Shown: positions 17,908 through 28,084 of the stretch, one piece after another | Layout: each line of letters opens with the position of its first letter | How positions within the stretch are numbered: position 1 is the stretch's first letter | NCBI GenBank assembly: GCA_947475245.1 | Contig: CANJLW010000002.1 | Span: 124,001-188,000, forward strand | From: Acetobacteraceae bacterium | GTDB lineage: Bacteria; Pseudomonadota; Alphaproteobacteria; Acetobacterales; Acetobacteraceae | DNA length: 64,000 nt | Direction: 5' to 3' | Position numbers and translations under genes: made by a program | The notes under the pieces: model-generated | Databases searched by the model: none | What the model was told of the DNA's origin: nothing | The model's input: only the letters and a program-made list of their open reading frames with translations

Positions 17908-18954
17908 ATGTTCGCCTATGTCGGCTGCTACACGACACCGGATCGCGACGGTCGCGGCGACGGCATCAATGCCTATCGCATCGGCGCCGATGGCGCATGG
18001 TCGCATGTTCAGCACCTCGGCGGATTGGAAAACCCGTCCTTGTTCACGCTCAATCGCGCCCGCACGCGGCTCTACTGCGTGCACGGCGGCCGCGATCGGG
18101 TCAGCGCCTTCGCCATCGACCGCGCAACCGGCAGGCTGACGCCGATCAATCATATCGATTGTCTCGGCAACAACCCCGTCGATTCCGCGTTGTCGGGCGA
18201 CGAGCGCCATCTGGTGATCGGCAATTACGGCACCGGCACGGTCGCGGTCGCCCCGATCGGCGACGACGGAGAACTGCTGCCCGTCACCCAGGTCGTGACG
18301 CTGCATGGGACACCGGGGCCGGACCCGCATCATCAGGCGTCCTCGCATCCGCACGCGGTGATTTTCGACCCGACGCATCGCTATGTGATCGTTCCGGATA
18401 AGGGGTTCGATCGCACATTCCTGTTTCACTTTCATGACGGTCGGCTGACCCCGACCGAACAGGCGTACATCGATTCGCGCCGCGGCGCCGCCCCGCGTCA
18501 CACGATTTTTCATCCGTCGCTGCCTGTCCTGTATGTGAACAACGAGCTCGATTCGACCGTAACGGTCTTCCGCTGGAACGGTGCGGCCACGGAGTCGCAA
18601 ACCGTAACGACTATTCCCGGCGGCCATGCCGGACGCAATACCACGGCGGAAATCGCGGTGTCGCCGGACGGACGGTTTCTTTACGTATCCAATCGCGGAC
18701 AGGATTCTGTAGTTCTTTATAAAATCGACCCGCTCAACGGGCACCTGACCTACGTCGAAGCCACGCCGACCGGGGGCAATCGGCCGCGTTTCTTCGCCGC
18801 CGACCCGGCTTTTCGACGCCTGTACGCGGCCAACCAGGACAGCGACGACATCGCCGGTTTCGATATCGATTCCAAAACGGGATTGCTGTCGCCGACCGGG
18901 ATCGTGCTGCGAGTCGGCAGCCCGTCCGCGATCAGTTTTGTCGAAAGCACTTGA
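17908..18954 (+). CDS. lactonase family beta-propeller protein (Pgl/YbhE-like)
   Basis: 348 residues from the ATG at 17908, which has GCGGAGGAAACG just upstream. It has the seven-bladed 6-phosphogluconolactonase pattern: YVGCYTTPDRDGRGDGI, HPHAVIFDPTHRYVIVPDKG, NELDSTVTVF, AEIAVSPDGRFLYVSNRG and NRPRFFAADPAFRRLYAANQ. These proteins hydrolyse sugar lactones such as 6-phosphogluconolactone, though many members are uncharacterised. It follows cbiX by 70 bp and does not share an evident pathway with it. Confidence 0.85.
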   Translation: MFAYVGCYTTPDRDGRGDGINAYRIGADGAWSHVQHLGGLENPSLFTLNRARTRLYCVHGGRDRVSAFAIDRATGRLTPINHIDCLGNNPVDSALSGDERHLVIGNYGTGTVAVAPIGDDGELLPVTQVVTLHGTPGPDPHHQASSHPHAVIFDPTHRYVIVPDKGFDRTFLFHFHDGRLTPTEQAYIDSRRGAAPRHTIFHPSLPVLYVNNELDSTVTVFRWNGAATESQTVTTIPGGHAGRNTTAEIAVSPDGRFLYVSNRGQDSVVLYKIDPLNGHLTYVEATPTGGNRPRFFAADPAFRRLYAANQDSDDIAGFDIDSKTGLLSPTGIVLRVGSPSAISFVEST

Positions 18955-19014
18955 TGCGATTCCGGCAAACTGCCGATACTGGGTTAATTGCATTCTGTTC
19001 ACGAGGGAACCACC

Positions 19015-19812
19015 ATGGCCAAAGCCGCCACCGGCCGGAAAACCGGCGCGAAGAAAAAAGCCGCCGCAAAGAAGCCCGTCGCGGCTGCGACCGAAAAGAA
19101 AGCCGTCGCGGCTGCGACCGAAAAGAAAGCCGCCGCGGCGGCGACGGAAAAGAAGCCCGTCGTTCCCGCCATGACGGCGGCTGCCAAAAAGCCCGCGGCC
19201 AAAAAGCCCGCCACCGCCAAGCCGACGGCAAAGGCCAAAGCGAAACCGGCGGCCGCCGCCAAAAAGGCAGCCACACCCAAGTCCCAGCCCGCAAAGGCGA
19301 AACCTGCGACGGCCAAAGCAAAGGCAAAGACCGCCGCGCCGGCCAAGAAGCCCGCCGCGCCGGCTCGCAAAACCGCGACCGCGAAGCGCGCCGCCGCCCC
19401 GCGCAAGACCAGCGCCAAACTGGCAAGCAAAGCCGGCCCGCAGGTCTTCACCGTCTCGCACCTGAACGAAGCCGACTTCAAGGCCGACGGCCTGCGCCCC
19501 TATGCCCGGTATCGCGACCTCGGCATCGCCGCCGCGACACAGGGCCTGTGCCAGGCGCATGTCATCCGCCTCGTGCCGCCCTGCACCGACGAAGTCCGCA
19601 AGCGCCATCTGCATGAACCGGAACTGCAATTGATCTACGTCCTGAAGGGCTGGATCAAGAATGAGTTCGAGGGCCATGGCGAACAGCTCATGAAAGCCGG
19701 CACCTGCTGGCTGCAACCGCCGGGCATCAAGCACACCGTGCTGGACTATTCCGACGACTGCGAAATGCTGGAAATCATCGTCCCGGCGGATTTCAAGACC
19801 ATCGAACTCTGA
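19015..19812 (+). CDS. histone H1-like Lys/Ala-rich tail fused to a cupin domain
   Basis: 265 residues from an ATG with GAGGGAACC upstream. Residues 1 to about 140 are almost only Lys, Ala, Pro and Thr with repeated AAATEKK and AKP units, like bacterial histone H1-like (Hc1/AlgP) tails. Residues about 145-265 are a cupin beta-barrel (VSHLNEADFKADGLRPYARYRDLG, RHLHEPELQLIYVLKGW, CWLQPPGIKHTVLDYSDDCE, MLEIIVP) with candidate metal histidines in RHLHEPELQ and IKHT. The tail suggests binding to DNA or another polyanion, the cupin a sensing or enzymatic role; both are inferred. Confidence 0.85.
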   Translation: MAKAATGRKTGAKKKAAAKKPVAAATEKKAVAAATEKKAAAAATEKKPVVPAMTAAAKKPAAKKPATAKPTAKAKAKPAAAAKKAATPKSQPAKAKPATAKAKAKTAAPAKKPAAPARKTATAKRAAAPRKTSAKLASKAGPQVFTVSHLNEADFKADGLRPYARYRDLGIAAATQGLCQAHVIRLVPPCTDEVRKRHLHEPELQLIYVLKGWIKNEFEGHGEQLMKAGTCWLQPPGIKHTVLDYSDDCEMLEIIVPADFKTIEL

Positions 19813-19831
19813 CGCCAACGGCGAACAGCGG

Positions 19832-19862
19832 GCCCGACGCCGACCTTCCGGTCGGGGCGGGC
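19832..19862 (+). terminator. hairpin downstream of the cupin fusion gene
   Basis: CCGACC at 19840-19845 pairs with GGTCGG at 19850-19855 around a TTCC tetraloop, extended by an outer GCCCG/CGGGC pair. There is no T-run, so it is only a possible terminator or mRNA 3' end stabiliser. Confidence 0.4.
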
Positions 19863-19937
19863 AGCGCGCGCCGATTTGGCGACAAGTGCCTTCCGGTTTA
19901 GCGTCCCGGCCCCAACCGTCGAATTCAGGAGGCCCCG

Positions 19938-20684
19938 TTGTCGACGCTGACCGGAAAGACCGCTTTTGTCACCGCCGCCGCGCAGGGCATCGGACGCGCC
20001 ACCGCGCTCGCCTTTGCTGAAGCCGGCGCCACCGTCATCGCCACCGACGTGAACCTCGACAAGCTCGGCGCGATCGCCTCGGACTCGATCCGCGTCGCGC
20101 GCCTTGACGTGCTCGACAAGGATGCCGTCGCCCGGGCCGCCCAGGACGCCGGCGCGGTCGATATCCTGTTCAACTGCGCCGGCTTCGTGCACCAGGGCAC
20201 GCTGCTCGACGCGACCGAGGACGAATGGTCCTTCGGCTTCGACCTCAACTGCCGATCGATGTTCCGCACCATGCAGGCTTTCCTGCCGGGGATGCTCGAT
20301 CGCCGCCGGGGCGTGATCCTGAACATGGCATCCGTCGCGTCCAGCCTGAAAGGCGTGCCCAGCCGCTTCGTCTACAGCGCGACCAAAGCCGCCGTGATCG
20401 GCATGACCCGATCCGTCGCCGCCGACTACGTCACCCAGGGCATTCGCTGCAACGCGATCTGTCCCGGCACCGTCCATACGCCAAGCCTGGACGAGCGGAT
20501 CGCGGTGAACGCCGCTGCGGCCGGATCGGTGGAGGCCGCGCACGCCGCATTCGTCGCCCGCCAGCCGATGGGGCGCCTGGGAGCGGCGGACGAAATCGCC
20601 GGACTGGCTGTCTATCTTGCCTCGGATGCGGCACAATTCATCACCGGCCAGGCCGTCGTCATCGACGGTGGGCTGACACTTTGA
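19938..20684 (+). CDS. SDR oxidoreductase, 2-keto-3-deoxy-L-fuconate dehydrogenase-like
   Basis: 248 residues starting at a TTG with a strong AGGAGG 5 nt before it. Classical SDR features: NAD(P)-binding TAAAQGIGRATA near residue 12, NCAG, the catalytic Ser in NMASVAS, Tyr146 and Lys150 in VYSATKAA, and the C-terminal GQAVVIDGG. The closest recognisable type is the dehydrogenase that oxidises 2-keto-3-deoxy-L-fuconate (or the rhamnonate analogue). The FAH-family hydrolase 22 bp downstream would act on its 2,4-diketo product, which supports that assignment. The rest of the L-fucose/L-rhamnose pathway is not in the window. Confidence 0.8.
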   Translation: MSTLTGKTAFVTAAAQGIGRATALAFAEAGATVIATDVNLDKLGAIASDSIRVARLDVLDKDAVARAAQDAGAVDILFNCAGFVHQGTLLDATEDEWSFGFDLNCRSMFRTMQAFLPGMLDRRRGVILNMASVASSLKGVPSRFVYSATKAAVIGMTRSVAADYVTQGIRCNAICPGTVHTPSLDERIAVNAAAAGSVEAAHAAFVARQPMGRLGAADEIAGLAVYLASDAAQFITGQAVVIDGGLTL

Positions 20685-20706
20685 CCACTACGCAACAGGA
20701 AACACC

Positions 20707-21552
20707 ATGAAGCTGCTCCGTTACGGCCCCGTGGGCGCCGAAAAGCCCGCCATGCTCGATGCCAACGGCGACATCCGCTGTCTCGGCGGCGTGGTGCGCG
20801 ATATCGACGGGTTCAGCCTGTCGGCGGCATCGCTGGCCATGCTGGCCGGTATCGATCCGACCACCCTGCCCAAGGTCGAAGGCTCGCCGCGCCTGGGTTC
20901 CTGCGTCGCGCGTCCGGTCAACTATATCTGCATTGGCCTGAACTATGCCGACCACGCCGCCGAAACCGGCGCCAAGCCGCCGACCGAGCCGATCGTCTTC
21001 ATCAAATCCCTCGGCGCGTTCTGCGGCCCGAACGACGACGTGAAGCGCCCGCGCGGCTCGAAGAAGCTGGATTGGGAAGTCGAACTGGGCATCGTCATCG
21101 GCAAGACCGCGCGTTACGTGTCGGAAGCCGATTCGATGGACTACGTCGCCGGCTATTGCGTGTGCAACGACGTGAGCGAGCGTGAATTCCAGGCCGAACG
21201 CGGCGGCACATGGGACAAGGGCAAGGGCGCCGACACATTCGGCCCGACCGGCCCGTGGATGGTGACCAAGGACGAAGTCGCCGATCCGCAGAACCTGAAG
21301 CTGTGGACCGAGGTCAACGGCAAGATGATGCAGAACGGCAACACGAAGACGATGATCTTCGGCGTGAAGACCCTGGTCAGCTACGTCAGCCACTTCATCA
21401 CGCTGCACCCCGGCGACGTCATCGCCACCGGCACGCCTCCCGGCGTCGCGCTCGGCATGAAGCCGCATCCGGTGTTCCTGGAACCCGGCGACGTCGTCCG
21501 CCTGGGTGTCGAGGGGCTGGGCATTCAGACCCAGCGTATCGTTCAGGCCTAA
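20707..21552 (+). CDS. fumarylacetoacetate hydrolase family protein (2,4-diketo-3-deoxy-L-fuconate hydrolase-like)
   Basis: 281 residues with the FAH C-terminal fold: YICIGLNYADHAAETG near residue 78, PIVFIKSLGAFCGPND, the metal-binding glutamates in KLDWEVELGIVIGK, and CNDVSEREFQAERGG, with GDVIATGTPPGVALG toward the end. Members cleave C-C bonds in acylpyruvates; this subgroup includes diketo-deoxy-fuconate hydrolase, often annotated ureidoglycolate lyase. The preceding SDR argues for the sugar-acid role. Start ATG at 20707 lies after CAGGAAACACC. Confidence 0.85.
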   Translation: MKLLRYGPVGAEKPAMLDANGDIRCLGGVVRDIDGFSLSAASLAMLAGIDPTTLPKVEGSPRLGSCVARPVNYICIGLNYADHAAETGAKPPTEPIVFIKSLGAFCGPNDDVKRPRGSKKLDWEVELGIVIGKTARYVSEADSMDYVAGYCVCNDVSEREFQAERGGTWDKGKGADTFGPTGPWMVTKDEVADPQNLKLWTEVNGKMMQNGNTKTMIFGVKTLVSYVSHFITLHPGDVIATGTPPGVALGMKPHPVFLEPGDVVRLGVEGLGIQTQRIVQA

Positions 21553-21582
21553 GTCCGACTCGGGATCGCATGGGCGGCCGCG

Positions 21583-21792
21583 TCAGTGGCCGCTCATGTT
21601 CCCGTCGTCGATCGGCCGACCGCCGCTGAACCGGCGGTCGCGCATCCGCCATAACGTCTCCAGATCCGTCACATCCGGCAGCAGCGATGACATGCCGCAA
21701 TGCGGGCACAGCGGCGTATCGCCGTCGTCGATCCAGTCGATAATGTCCGCGGCCGGGAAAATCTGAAGACAGCAGAAACATCCACACCACAT
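21583..21792 (-). CDS. small zinc-ribbon cytoplasmic protein
   Basis: 69 residues from an ATG at 21792 with AAAAAGGT about 9 nt upstream. It carries CxCxC-like N-terminal cysteines (MWCGCFCCLQIF) and a CPHCG pair, followed by GMSSLLPDVTDLETLWRM. This matches a widespread family of short uncharacterised proteins of the pattern CxxC...F...EIxxWIDdGxTALCPxCGxDSV, probably binding one zinc. It is divergent from the GT39 gene at 21823 with only 30 bp between, and its function is unknown. Confidence 0.75.
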   Translation of the reverse strand: MWCGCFCCLQIFPAADIIDWIDDGDTPLCPHCGMSSLLPDVTDLETLWRMRDRRFSGGRPIDDGNMSGH

Positions 21793-21822
21793 GAAGGCGA
21801 CCTTTTTGGCAGTCCGCGCATC

Positions 21823-23319
21823 ATGCCCAAGATGATTTCCGGTGGAAACGCCTCTTTGGCGTGGCTGATCGCGATCACCGCCGCGCTGCGCCTGTGCTTC
21901 GGCTGGGCGGTCGGGCTGGGGGTCGACGAAAGCTATATGGTCGCCGCCGGGCGCGAAGTGGGGCTCGGTTACTTCGACCACCCCCCGGTGGCGTGGTGGC
22001 TGTCTCGCGGTGCCGCCTGGCTGTTCGGCACCGATGCGCCAATTGTGGTGCGCCTGCCGTTTATCGCGCTGTTCGCGCTGTCCACCTGGCTGATGGCGCG
22101 GATCGGGACCTTGCTCGCGGATGCCCGAGTGGGCTTCTTCGCCGCGCTGCTGCTGAACCTGTCGCCGGTGTTCGGCATCACCTCCGCCACCTGGGTTCTT
22201 CCCGACGGCCCCCTCGACTGCGCCCTGCTCGGCGCGGTTCTCTGCCTGCTGCACGCCCTGCGCGGCAAGGGTAACGCGCTGTGGCTGTGGTGGGCGGGCG
22301 CCGGCCTGTGCGCCGGCCTCGCTTTATCATCCAAATACTCCGCCGTGCTGACGCTGGGCGGTGCTTTCGTCTTCCTGCTGACCAGCCCGTTCCACCGCCG
22401 ACTGCTGCGCGGCCCGCACCCCTATGTTGCGCTGCTGCTCGCCGGCGTCGCCTTCGCGCCGGAAGTGATCTGGAACGCGACGCACGGCTGGGCATCTTTC
22501 GCATTCCAGGGCGAACGCGCCGTCGGAGCGCGCTTTCGTCCCCTCGCGCCGTTCAACACCTGGCTGGGGGAGGCACTGTTCGTTCTGCCCTGGATTTGGG
22601 TGCCGATGATGGCGGTGTTCTGGCTGGCGCTGCGGCGCGGCCCCATCGCCTGGCGCGATTGGCTGCTGTGCTGCCTCGCCGCCCCGCCGATCGTCGCCTT
22701 CGCCGCCATCTCCGCCTGGTCCAGCCAACGCGTGCTCTTCCACTGGGCCGCCCCCGGCTACCTGATGCTGTTTCCTTTGTTAGGCCGAGCGGTGGCGGAG
22801 CGGTGGGACAGGGCGTGGGTGAGGAGAACGGTGATCGGAACGGCGGCCCTGGCGATCGCGGCGACGGCGATCATCGGCGCGCAGACCCGCTTCGACCTTC
22901 TGGGTGACACCCTGGCCGGACTGATGCGCAAGGACCCGACCAGCGAGGGGGTGGACTGGACCTCGCTGCGCGCCGACCTGTCCGCGCGCGGCTTGCTGCG
23001 CCCCGGCGTGGTCGTCGGCGTGCCCAACTGGCGCGACGCCGGCAAGGTGGCCTATGGCCTCGGTCCCGACGTGACGGTGATCTGTCTGAACCGCGACGCG
23101 CGCCAGTTCGGCGTCACGCGTCCGGCGGCGGATTTCATCGGGCGCGACGTGCTGATCCTGGTCGTCGACAACCCCGAACCCACCCGTGCCGCCCTGGCAC
23201 CACTGTTTGATCGGCTCGAAGCCCTGCCGGCCGCGCCGGTGCTGCTGAAATCGCGGGTCCTGAAGCAAATTTCGGTGTTTCAGGGCACGCGCCTGCTGGT
23301 CTGGCCCCCGCCGGCGTGA
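21823..23319 (+). CDS. glycosyltransferase family 39 (ArnT/PMT-like) membrane protein
   Basis: About 498 residues with a multi-spanning membrane domain. The N-terminal DESYMVAAGREVGLGYFDHPPV segment has the acidic DE motif and the aromatic-DHPP that mark GT39 enzymes using polyprenyl-phosphate sugars. Many hydrophobic helices follow to about residue 390, and the C-terminal part (about 395-498) is soluble and periplasmic. It should transfer a sugar from a lipid carrier to lipid A, a glycolipid or protein. Start at 21823 or at 21832; neither has an evident Shine-Dalgarno. Confidence 0.85.
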   Translation: MPKMISGGNASLAWLIAITAALRLCFGWAVGLGVDESYMVAAGREVGLGYFDHPPVAWWLSRGAAWLFGTDAPIVVRLPFIALFALSTWLMARIGTLLADARVGFFAALLLNLSPVFGITSATWVLPDGPLDCALLGAVLCLLHALRGKGNALWLWWAGAGLCAGLALSSKYSAVLTLGGAFVFLLTSPFHRRLLRGPHPYVALLLAGVAFAPEVIWNATHGWASFAFQGERAVGARFRPLAPFNTWLGEALFVLPWIWVPMMAVFWLALRRGPIAWRDWLLCCLAAPPIVAFAAISAWSSQRVLFHWAAPGYLMLFPLLGRAVAERWDRAWVRRTVIGTAALAIAATAIIGAQTRFDLLGDTLAGLMRKDPTSEGVDWTSLRADLSARGLLRPGVVVGVPNWRDAGKVAYGLGPDVTVICLNRDARQFGVTRPAADFIGRDVLILVVDNPEPTRAALAPLFDRLEALPAAPVLLKSRVLKQISVFQGTRLLVWPPPA

Positions 23320-23352
23320 TGAACTGACCGCGCATCACGCGGGAGAATCCGG

Positions 23353-24264
23353 ATGGCCCAGCCGAGCAATCGGGTGTTGAGCAACATCGAACTGCGGGCC
23401 TTGCAGGGACGATCGGACGCGCGCGGGGCGGCGCGCCTGACCGCGCACGCCGCATTGCTGGGCGCGACCGGTTGGTGGGTCGCCGTCGCGCCGGGCTGGT
23501 GGGTGTGGCCGGCGATGTTCGCGCTGGGAGTCGTGCAGGCGGCGCTGTTCGCCCCGGCGCACGAAACCATGCATCAGACCGCCTTCGCCTCTCGGCGCGT
23601 CAATGCGATCGTGCAGTGGATCACGTCCTGCCCATCGCTGCTCAACGCGCAGTTCTACACGGCCTTCCATTTGGCGCATCACCGCCACACCCAGGTACCC
23701 GGTCAGGACCCGGAGCTTGATGCGCCGCCGCCGGCGACGTTGGGCGGTTACGTGCTGAGGGTCATCGGCGTGCGCTATTGGCAGCTCCGTCTGCGGGTGA
23801 TCGTCGACAGTTGGCGCGGCGACTTAAGCGGTTACCGCTACGTCACGCCCGCGGTGGCCCCGAGGATCATCTTCAGTGTCCGAGCCATGAGCGCGACGAT
23901 GATCGGCGGATCGGTGCTGGCCGCGCTTCTGTTCGGCTGGCAGACGCCGTTCATGTTCTGGATCGTGCCGCAACTGATCGGTCAACCGCCGCTGCGGGCC
24001 TATTTGCTGGCGGAGCACACCGGCTGCACGCTGGATCGCAACGGCCTGACCAATACCCGCACGACGTTGACCCTGGCGCCGGTTCGGTTCCTGATGTGGG
24101 ACATGCCGTACCACGCGGAGCATCATCTGTATCCGTCCATTCCGTTCCATCGGTTGGCCGACGCGCATCGGATGTTGAAGGATCGGCTGGGCTTCGTGCA
24201 GGACGGCTACACACGGTGGAATATGGGCTTCGTCAGGGATTTGCTCGGAAAGGCGCGTTCCTGA
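23353..24264 (+). CDS. fatty acid desaturase family protein
   Basis: 303 residues with the three histidine boxes of membrane di-iron desaturases: HETMHQ near residue 73, HLAHHRHTQ near 113, and HAEHHLYPSIPF near 257, with hydrophobic pairs between them. A further HTGC segment precedes the third box. Such enzymes insert double bonds in acyl lipids or hydroxylate carotenoid- or ceramide-like substrates in the membrane; the substrate is open. Start ATG with GGGAGAATCC upstream; it follows the GT39 gene by 33 bp and could be cotranscribed. Confidence 0.88.
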   Translation: MAQPSNRVLSNIELRALQGRSDARGAARLTAHAALLGATGWWVAVAPGWWVWPAMFALGVVQAALFAPAHETMHQTAFASRRVNAIVQWITSCPSLLNAQFYTAFHLAHHRHTQVPGQDPELDAPPPATLGGYVLRVIGVRYWQLRLRVIVDSWRGDLSGYRYVTPAVAPRIIFSVRAMSATMIGGSVLAALLFGWQTPFMFWIVPQLIGQPPLRAYLLAEHTGCTLDRNGLTNTRTTLTLAPVRFLMWDMPYHAEHHLYPSIPFHRLADAHRMLKDRLGFVQDGYTRWNMGFVRDLLGKARS

Positions 24265-24302
24265 CCAAGACCGGCTGAAAATATAAAAACGGGAACGTCT
24301 CG

Positions 24303-25871
24303 ATGAAATACCGCCTGCCTCGCCTGTTGGCGATGATGCTGTTGGCCGCGCCCTCGGCGATGGCGCAAACGCTTGGCATCGGCATTGCCGACGCGATTAC
24401 CAGCATAGACCCGCATTTCCTGAATTCGCCCACGAACAAGAATGCGATCTGCAACGTCTTCGACGGGCTGACCGACACCGACAGCCGGGTGGACATCGAA
24501 CCGGCGCTGGCGGAATCCTGGACGCTGATCAACGACCATACGTGGGAGTTCAAGCTGCGCCGCAACGCGCGCTTCCATGACGGCACGCCGTTCACCGCGA
24601 CCGACGCGGTCGCCTCCATCGCGCGGGTGCCGAAGCTGCCCAACGCCCCGGCGCCGTTCACTACCTATATGCGCACGATCACCGCCATGCACGTGGTCGA
24701 TCCACATACGGTGCGCATGGAAACCGACGGCTTGAATCCCAACCTGCCGGCGGAACTGGCGCAGGTCCGCATGATCAAGGCCGATCTGGCGGACTCACCG
24801 ACCGAGGATTTCAACACCGGTAAGGCCGCCATCGGCACCGGCCCGTATCGCTTCGTGTCCTACAAGCCGGGCGCGACGGTGGAGTTGGAGCGCAGTGAGT
24901 TCTACTGGGGCAAGCCCGGCCACTGGAAGCAGGTGACGTACCGCTTCATCACCGACGGCGGCGCGCGCGTGGCGGCGCTGCTGGCGGGCGACGTGCAGGT
25001 GATCGACTTCGTGCCGTCGGACGCCATGGCCGATCTGCGCAAGAACGAGCGCCTGCGTCTGGTCACCTCGGAAATTGGCCTGCGCTTCCTGTTCCTGGCG
25101 CTGGACCAATCGCGCACCGGCCCGACGCCCTTCGTCACCGGCCCGAACGGCGAAACCCTGCCCAGCAACCCGCTGCTCGACGTGCGCGTTCGGCGCGCGC
25201 TGTCACTCGCGATCAATCGCCCCGCCCTGATGGACCGGATCATGGAGGGCACGGCGACGATCTCCGCCCAGGTCATGCCGCGCGGCGGATTCGGCAACGA
25301 TCCCACGATTGCCGACCCGCCCTACGATCCCGACCAGGCGCGTAAACTGTTGGCGGAGGCTGGGTTCCCGAACGGCCTGCGCATCACCATCCATTCCGCG
25401 CGCGGGCGCTGGATCAACGACTCCCGCATCGTGCAGGCCATCGCGCAGATGTGGCAACGCATCGGGGTGCAGACATCCGTCGAACTGCAACCGTGGAGCA
25501 GCTATATCTCCAAGGTACAACGCACGGAGTTCTCGGTGATGATGGGTTCCGTCGCCGCCGTCACCGGCGAAGCCTCTCAGCCGCTTCGCGGTGCTCTCGG
25601 CACCCGAGATCCGGGACGCGGCTTCGGCGGGTTTAATTTCGGCCGGTATTCCAACCCGGACCTCGATGCGCTGTTGGATCAGTCGCAACGCACCGCCGAC
25701 GATCGCGCGCGGGCGGCGCTGCTGTGGAAGGCGGCGCGTATCGGCGTCGATCAGGTCGGGCACATCCCGCTGCATCTGCAACGGGCGTCGTGGGCGATGC
25801 GCCGGGATATCGTCTACCCCGGCCGATCGGACGATCAGACCCGGCTGCTGGCGATCAATCCGGCACCCTAA
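24303..25871 (+). CDS. peptide/nickel-type ABC transporter substrate-binding protein (family 5)
   Basis: 522 residues with a Sec signal peptide ([15 protein letters not shown]). The family 5 pattern is complete: [68 protein letters not shown] and [18 protein letters not shown]. It binds peptides, glutathione or similar ligands in the periplasm for an ABC importer. No permease or ATPase genes adjoin it, so it is an orphan receptor here. Its stop codon overlaps the stop of parC by 4 bp, tail to tail. Confidence 0.9.
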   Translation: MKYRLPRLLAMMLLAAPSAMAQTLGIGIADAITSIDPHFLNSPTNKNAICNVFDGLTDTDSRVDIEPALAESWTLINDHTWEFKLRRNARFHDGTPFTATDAVASIARVPKLPNAPAPFTTYMRTITAMHVVDPHTVRMETDGLNPNLPAELAQVRMIKADLADSPTEDFNTGKAAIGTGPYRFVSYKPGATVELERSEFYWGKPGHWKQVTYRFITDGGARVAALLAGDVQVIDFVPSDAMADLRKNERLRLVTSEIGLRFLFLALDQSRTGPTPFVTGPNGETLPSNPLLDVRVRRALSLAINRPALMDRIMEGTATISAQVMPRGGFGNDPTIADPPYDPDQARKLLAEAGFPNGLRITIHSARGRWINDSRIVQAIAQMWQRIGVQTSVELQPWSSYISKVQRTEFSVMMGSVAAVTGEASQPLRGALGTRDPGRGFGGFNFGRYSNPDLDALLDQSQRTADDRARAALLWKAARIGVDQVGHIPLHLQRASWAMRRDIVYPGRSDDQTRLLAINPAP

Positions 25872-28084
25872 CCAAACCGCCCCGAACGCGGCAGCCCGTT
25901 CGGCGGCAGCTTGCCGACCTGCCCGCGTTCGCCCAGCCAGTCGCGGATATTGGTCTCGGTTCGGAGCCGATCGCCCAGCTTCCAGGTAAGCCCGTCGGCG
26001 ATGGCGAAGACCTTGGCGTCGAGCAGGCCGCCGTCCTTGTAGCGTTGCAGGATCACGCCGGCGCCACGCGCCATCTCCGGCACTTGATCCAGCGGGAACA
26101 CCAACAGCCGGCGCGACTCGCCGATGACGGCGACATGATCGCCGTCGGCGGGAATGCACAGCAGCGCCTCTTCCTTGGGCTTCAGGTGCAGCACCTGCTT
26201 GCCCGTCCGCTTCTCCGCCAACAATTCCGTGCTGGGAACGACGAAGCCACGCCCTGTGTTCGATGCCAGCAGATAACGCGTGCCTTCGACGGCGACGAAG
26301 AACGCGATCACGTCGTCCTCGTTCGCCATTTCCGCCAGCAGCCGCACCGGCTGCCCGTCACCGCGCCCGCGCGGCAGATCGGCGGCCTTTAACGTAAACG
26401 CCTTGCCGCTGGTGCTGAACAGTGTCAGCCGATCGGTGGTGAAGCAGCCCAGCAGCAGCTTCAGCTTGTCGCTTTCCTTGAATTTCAGCTCCGCCGGATC
26501 GGCCACCGCCCCGCGCACCGCGCGGATCCAGCCCTTTTCCGATAGAATGACGGTGATGGCCTCTTTCTCGATGAACGCGTCGGCATTGACCTCCACCGTC
26601 GGCGGCGCGACGCCCAGTTCCGTGCGCCGATCGCCAAGCGGGCCGGAGCCGAATTTTTTGATCGTGTCCTGCAATTCGGTGTCGATCCGCGCCCAGCGCA
26701 GGGCCTCGCTGCCCAGCAGGGTTTGCAGGTCCTTGCGTTCCTTCGAAAGCCCCTTGTGCTCCTTGCGGATTTCCATCTCTTCCAGCCGGCGCAGGCTGCG
26801 CAGGCGCATGTTCAGAATGGCCTCCGCCTGCGTTTCGGTCAGCGAGAAGCGTTCCATCAGGCGCGGGCGCGGCTGGTCTTCCTCGCGGATGATCTGAATC
26901 ACCTCGTCCAGGTTCAGATAGACCAGCAAATACCCGTCGAGGATTTCCAACCGGCGCTCGATCGCCGCGAGACGATGGTTGGAACGGCGGACCAGCACCT
27001 CGTGCCGATGATCCAGCCAGGCGCGCAGCACTTCCTTCAGCGACATGACGCGGGGCGTGCGGGTGGCGTCGAGCACGTTCAGGTTCAGCGGAAAGCGCGT
27101 TTCCAGCGCGGTGGCGCGGAATATGGTTTCCATCAGCACTTCGGGTTCGACCGTGCGATTCTTCGGTTCCAGCACCAGTCGGATGATGTCGCTGCTTTCG
27201 TCGCGGACATCGCCCAGGAGGGGAAGCTTCTTGTCCTCCATCAACTGGGCGATCTGCTCGATCAGACGATTCTTCTGCACCTGATAGGGAATTTCGGTGA
27301 CGACGATCTGCCACGCGCCGAACTTGCCCTTCTCGACCTCCCACCGCGCGCGCAGGCGAAAGCCGCCGCGCCCGGTTTCGTAAGCCAGTCGCACGGCGTC
27401 GGCGTCTTCGACCAGCACGCCGCCGGTGGGGAAATCGGGTCCCGGCATGTGCGCCAGCAGATCGGCGGTGGTGGCATCCGGGTTGGCGACGAGATGCCGA
27501 GCGGCGGCGCAGACTTCACCGGCGTTGTGGGGCGGGATGGAGGTAGCCATGCCGACCGCGATCCCCGCAGCGCCGTTGGCGAGCAGATTGGGGAACGCGC
27601 CCGGCAGCACGACGGGCTCGGATTCCTCACCGTCATAGGTGGGACGAAAATCGACGGTGTCGTCGTCGATCCCGGCCAGCATCGCCATGGCGACCTGGGT
27701 CAGGCGTGCTTCGGTGTATCGCATCGCGGCGGGGTTATCGCCGTCGATGTTGCCGAAATTGCCCTGCCCTTCGACCATCGGGAAGCGCGCGGCGAACTCT
27801 TGCGCCATGCGCACCATGGCATCGTAGATCGAGGCGTCGCCGTGCGGGTGATACTTGCCCATCACGTCGCCGACCACGCGGGCGCATTTCTTGAAGCCCG
27901 AGGACGGGTCGAGCCGCAACTGATGCATCGCGTAGATCAACCGGCGATGCACGGGTTTCAGCCCATCGCGGACATCCGGCAGAGAGCGCGACATGATCGT
28001 GGACAAGGCATAGGCGAGGTACCGCTCGGACAGCGCGTCCTTAAGCTGGGTGTCTTCGATATGTCCGGCAAAATCATCCGGCAT
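25868..28084 (-). CDS. parC: DNA topoisomerase IV subunit A
   Basis: 738 residues from an ATG at 28084 with CGGAGGA 5 nt upstream. The GyrA/ParC domain shows [25 protein letters not shown], the drug-site segment [10 protein letters not shown] with serine at the usual quinolone position (sensitive-type), and the catalytic tyrosine in [11 protein letters not shown] near residue 123. The C-terminal domain has degenerate beta-pinwheel blades ([18 protein letters not shown]) rather than the GyrA box, supporting ParC over GyrA. It decatenates chromosomes. The start overlaps the recO stop by 11 bp, so recO-parC are coupled. Confidence 0.93.
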   Translation of the reverse strand: MPDDFAGHIEDTQLKDALSERYLAYALSTIMSRSLPDVRDGLKPVHRRLIYAMHQLRLDPSSGFKKCARVVGDVMGKYHPHGDASIYDAMVRMAQEFAARFPMVEGQGNFGNIDGDNPAAMRYTEARLTQVAMAMLAGIDDDTVDFRPTYDGEESEPVVLPGAFPNLLANGAAGIAVGMATSIPPHNAGEVCAAARHLVANPDATTADLLAHMPGPDFPTGGVLVEDADAVRLAYETGRGGFRLRARWEVEKGKFGAWQIVVTEIPYQVQKNRLIEQIAQLMEDKKLPLLGDVRDESSDIIRLVLEPKNRTVEPEVLMETIFRATALETRFPLNLNVLDATRTPRVMSLKEVLRAWLDHRHEVLVRRSNHRLAAIERRLEILDGYLLVYLNLDEVIQIIREEDQPRPRLMERFSLTETQAEAILNMRLRSLRRLEEMEIRKEHKGLSKERKDLQTLLGSEALRWARIDTELQDTIKKFGSGPLGDRRTELGVAPPTVEVNADAFIEKEAITVILSEKGWIRAVRGAVADPAELKFKESDKLKLLLGCFTTDRLTLFSTSGKAFTLKAADLPRGRGDGQPVRLLAEMANEDDVIAFFVAVEGTRYLLASNTGRGFVVPSTELLAEKRTGKQVLHLKPKEEALLCIPADGDHVAVIGESRRLLVFPLDQVPEMARGAGVILQRYKDGGLLDAKVFAIADGLTWKLGDRLRTETNIRDWLGERGQVGKLPPNGLPRSGRFG

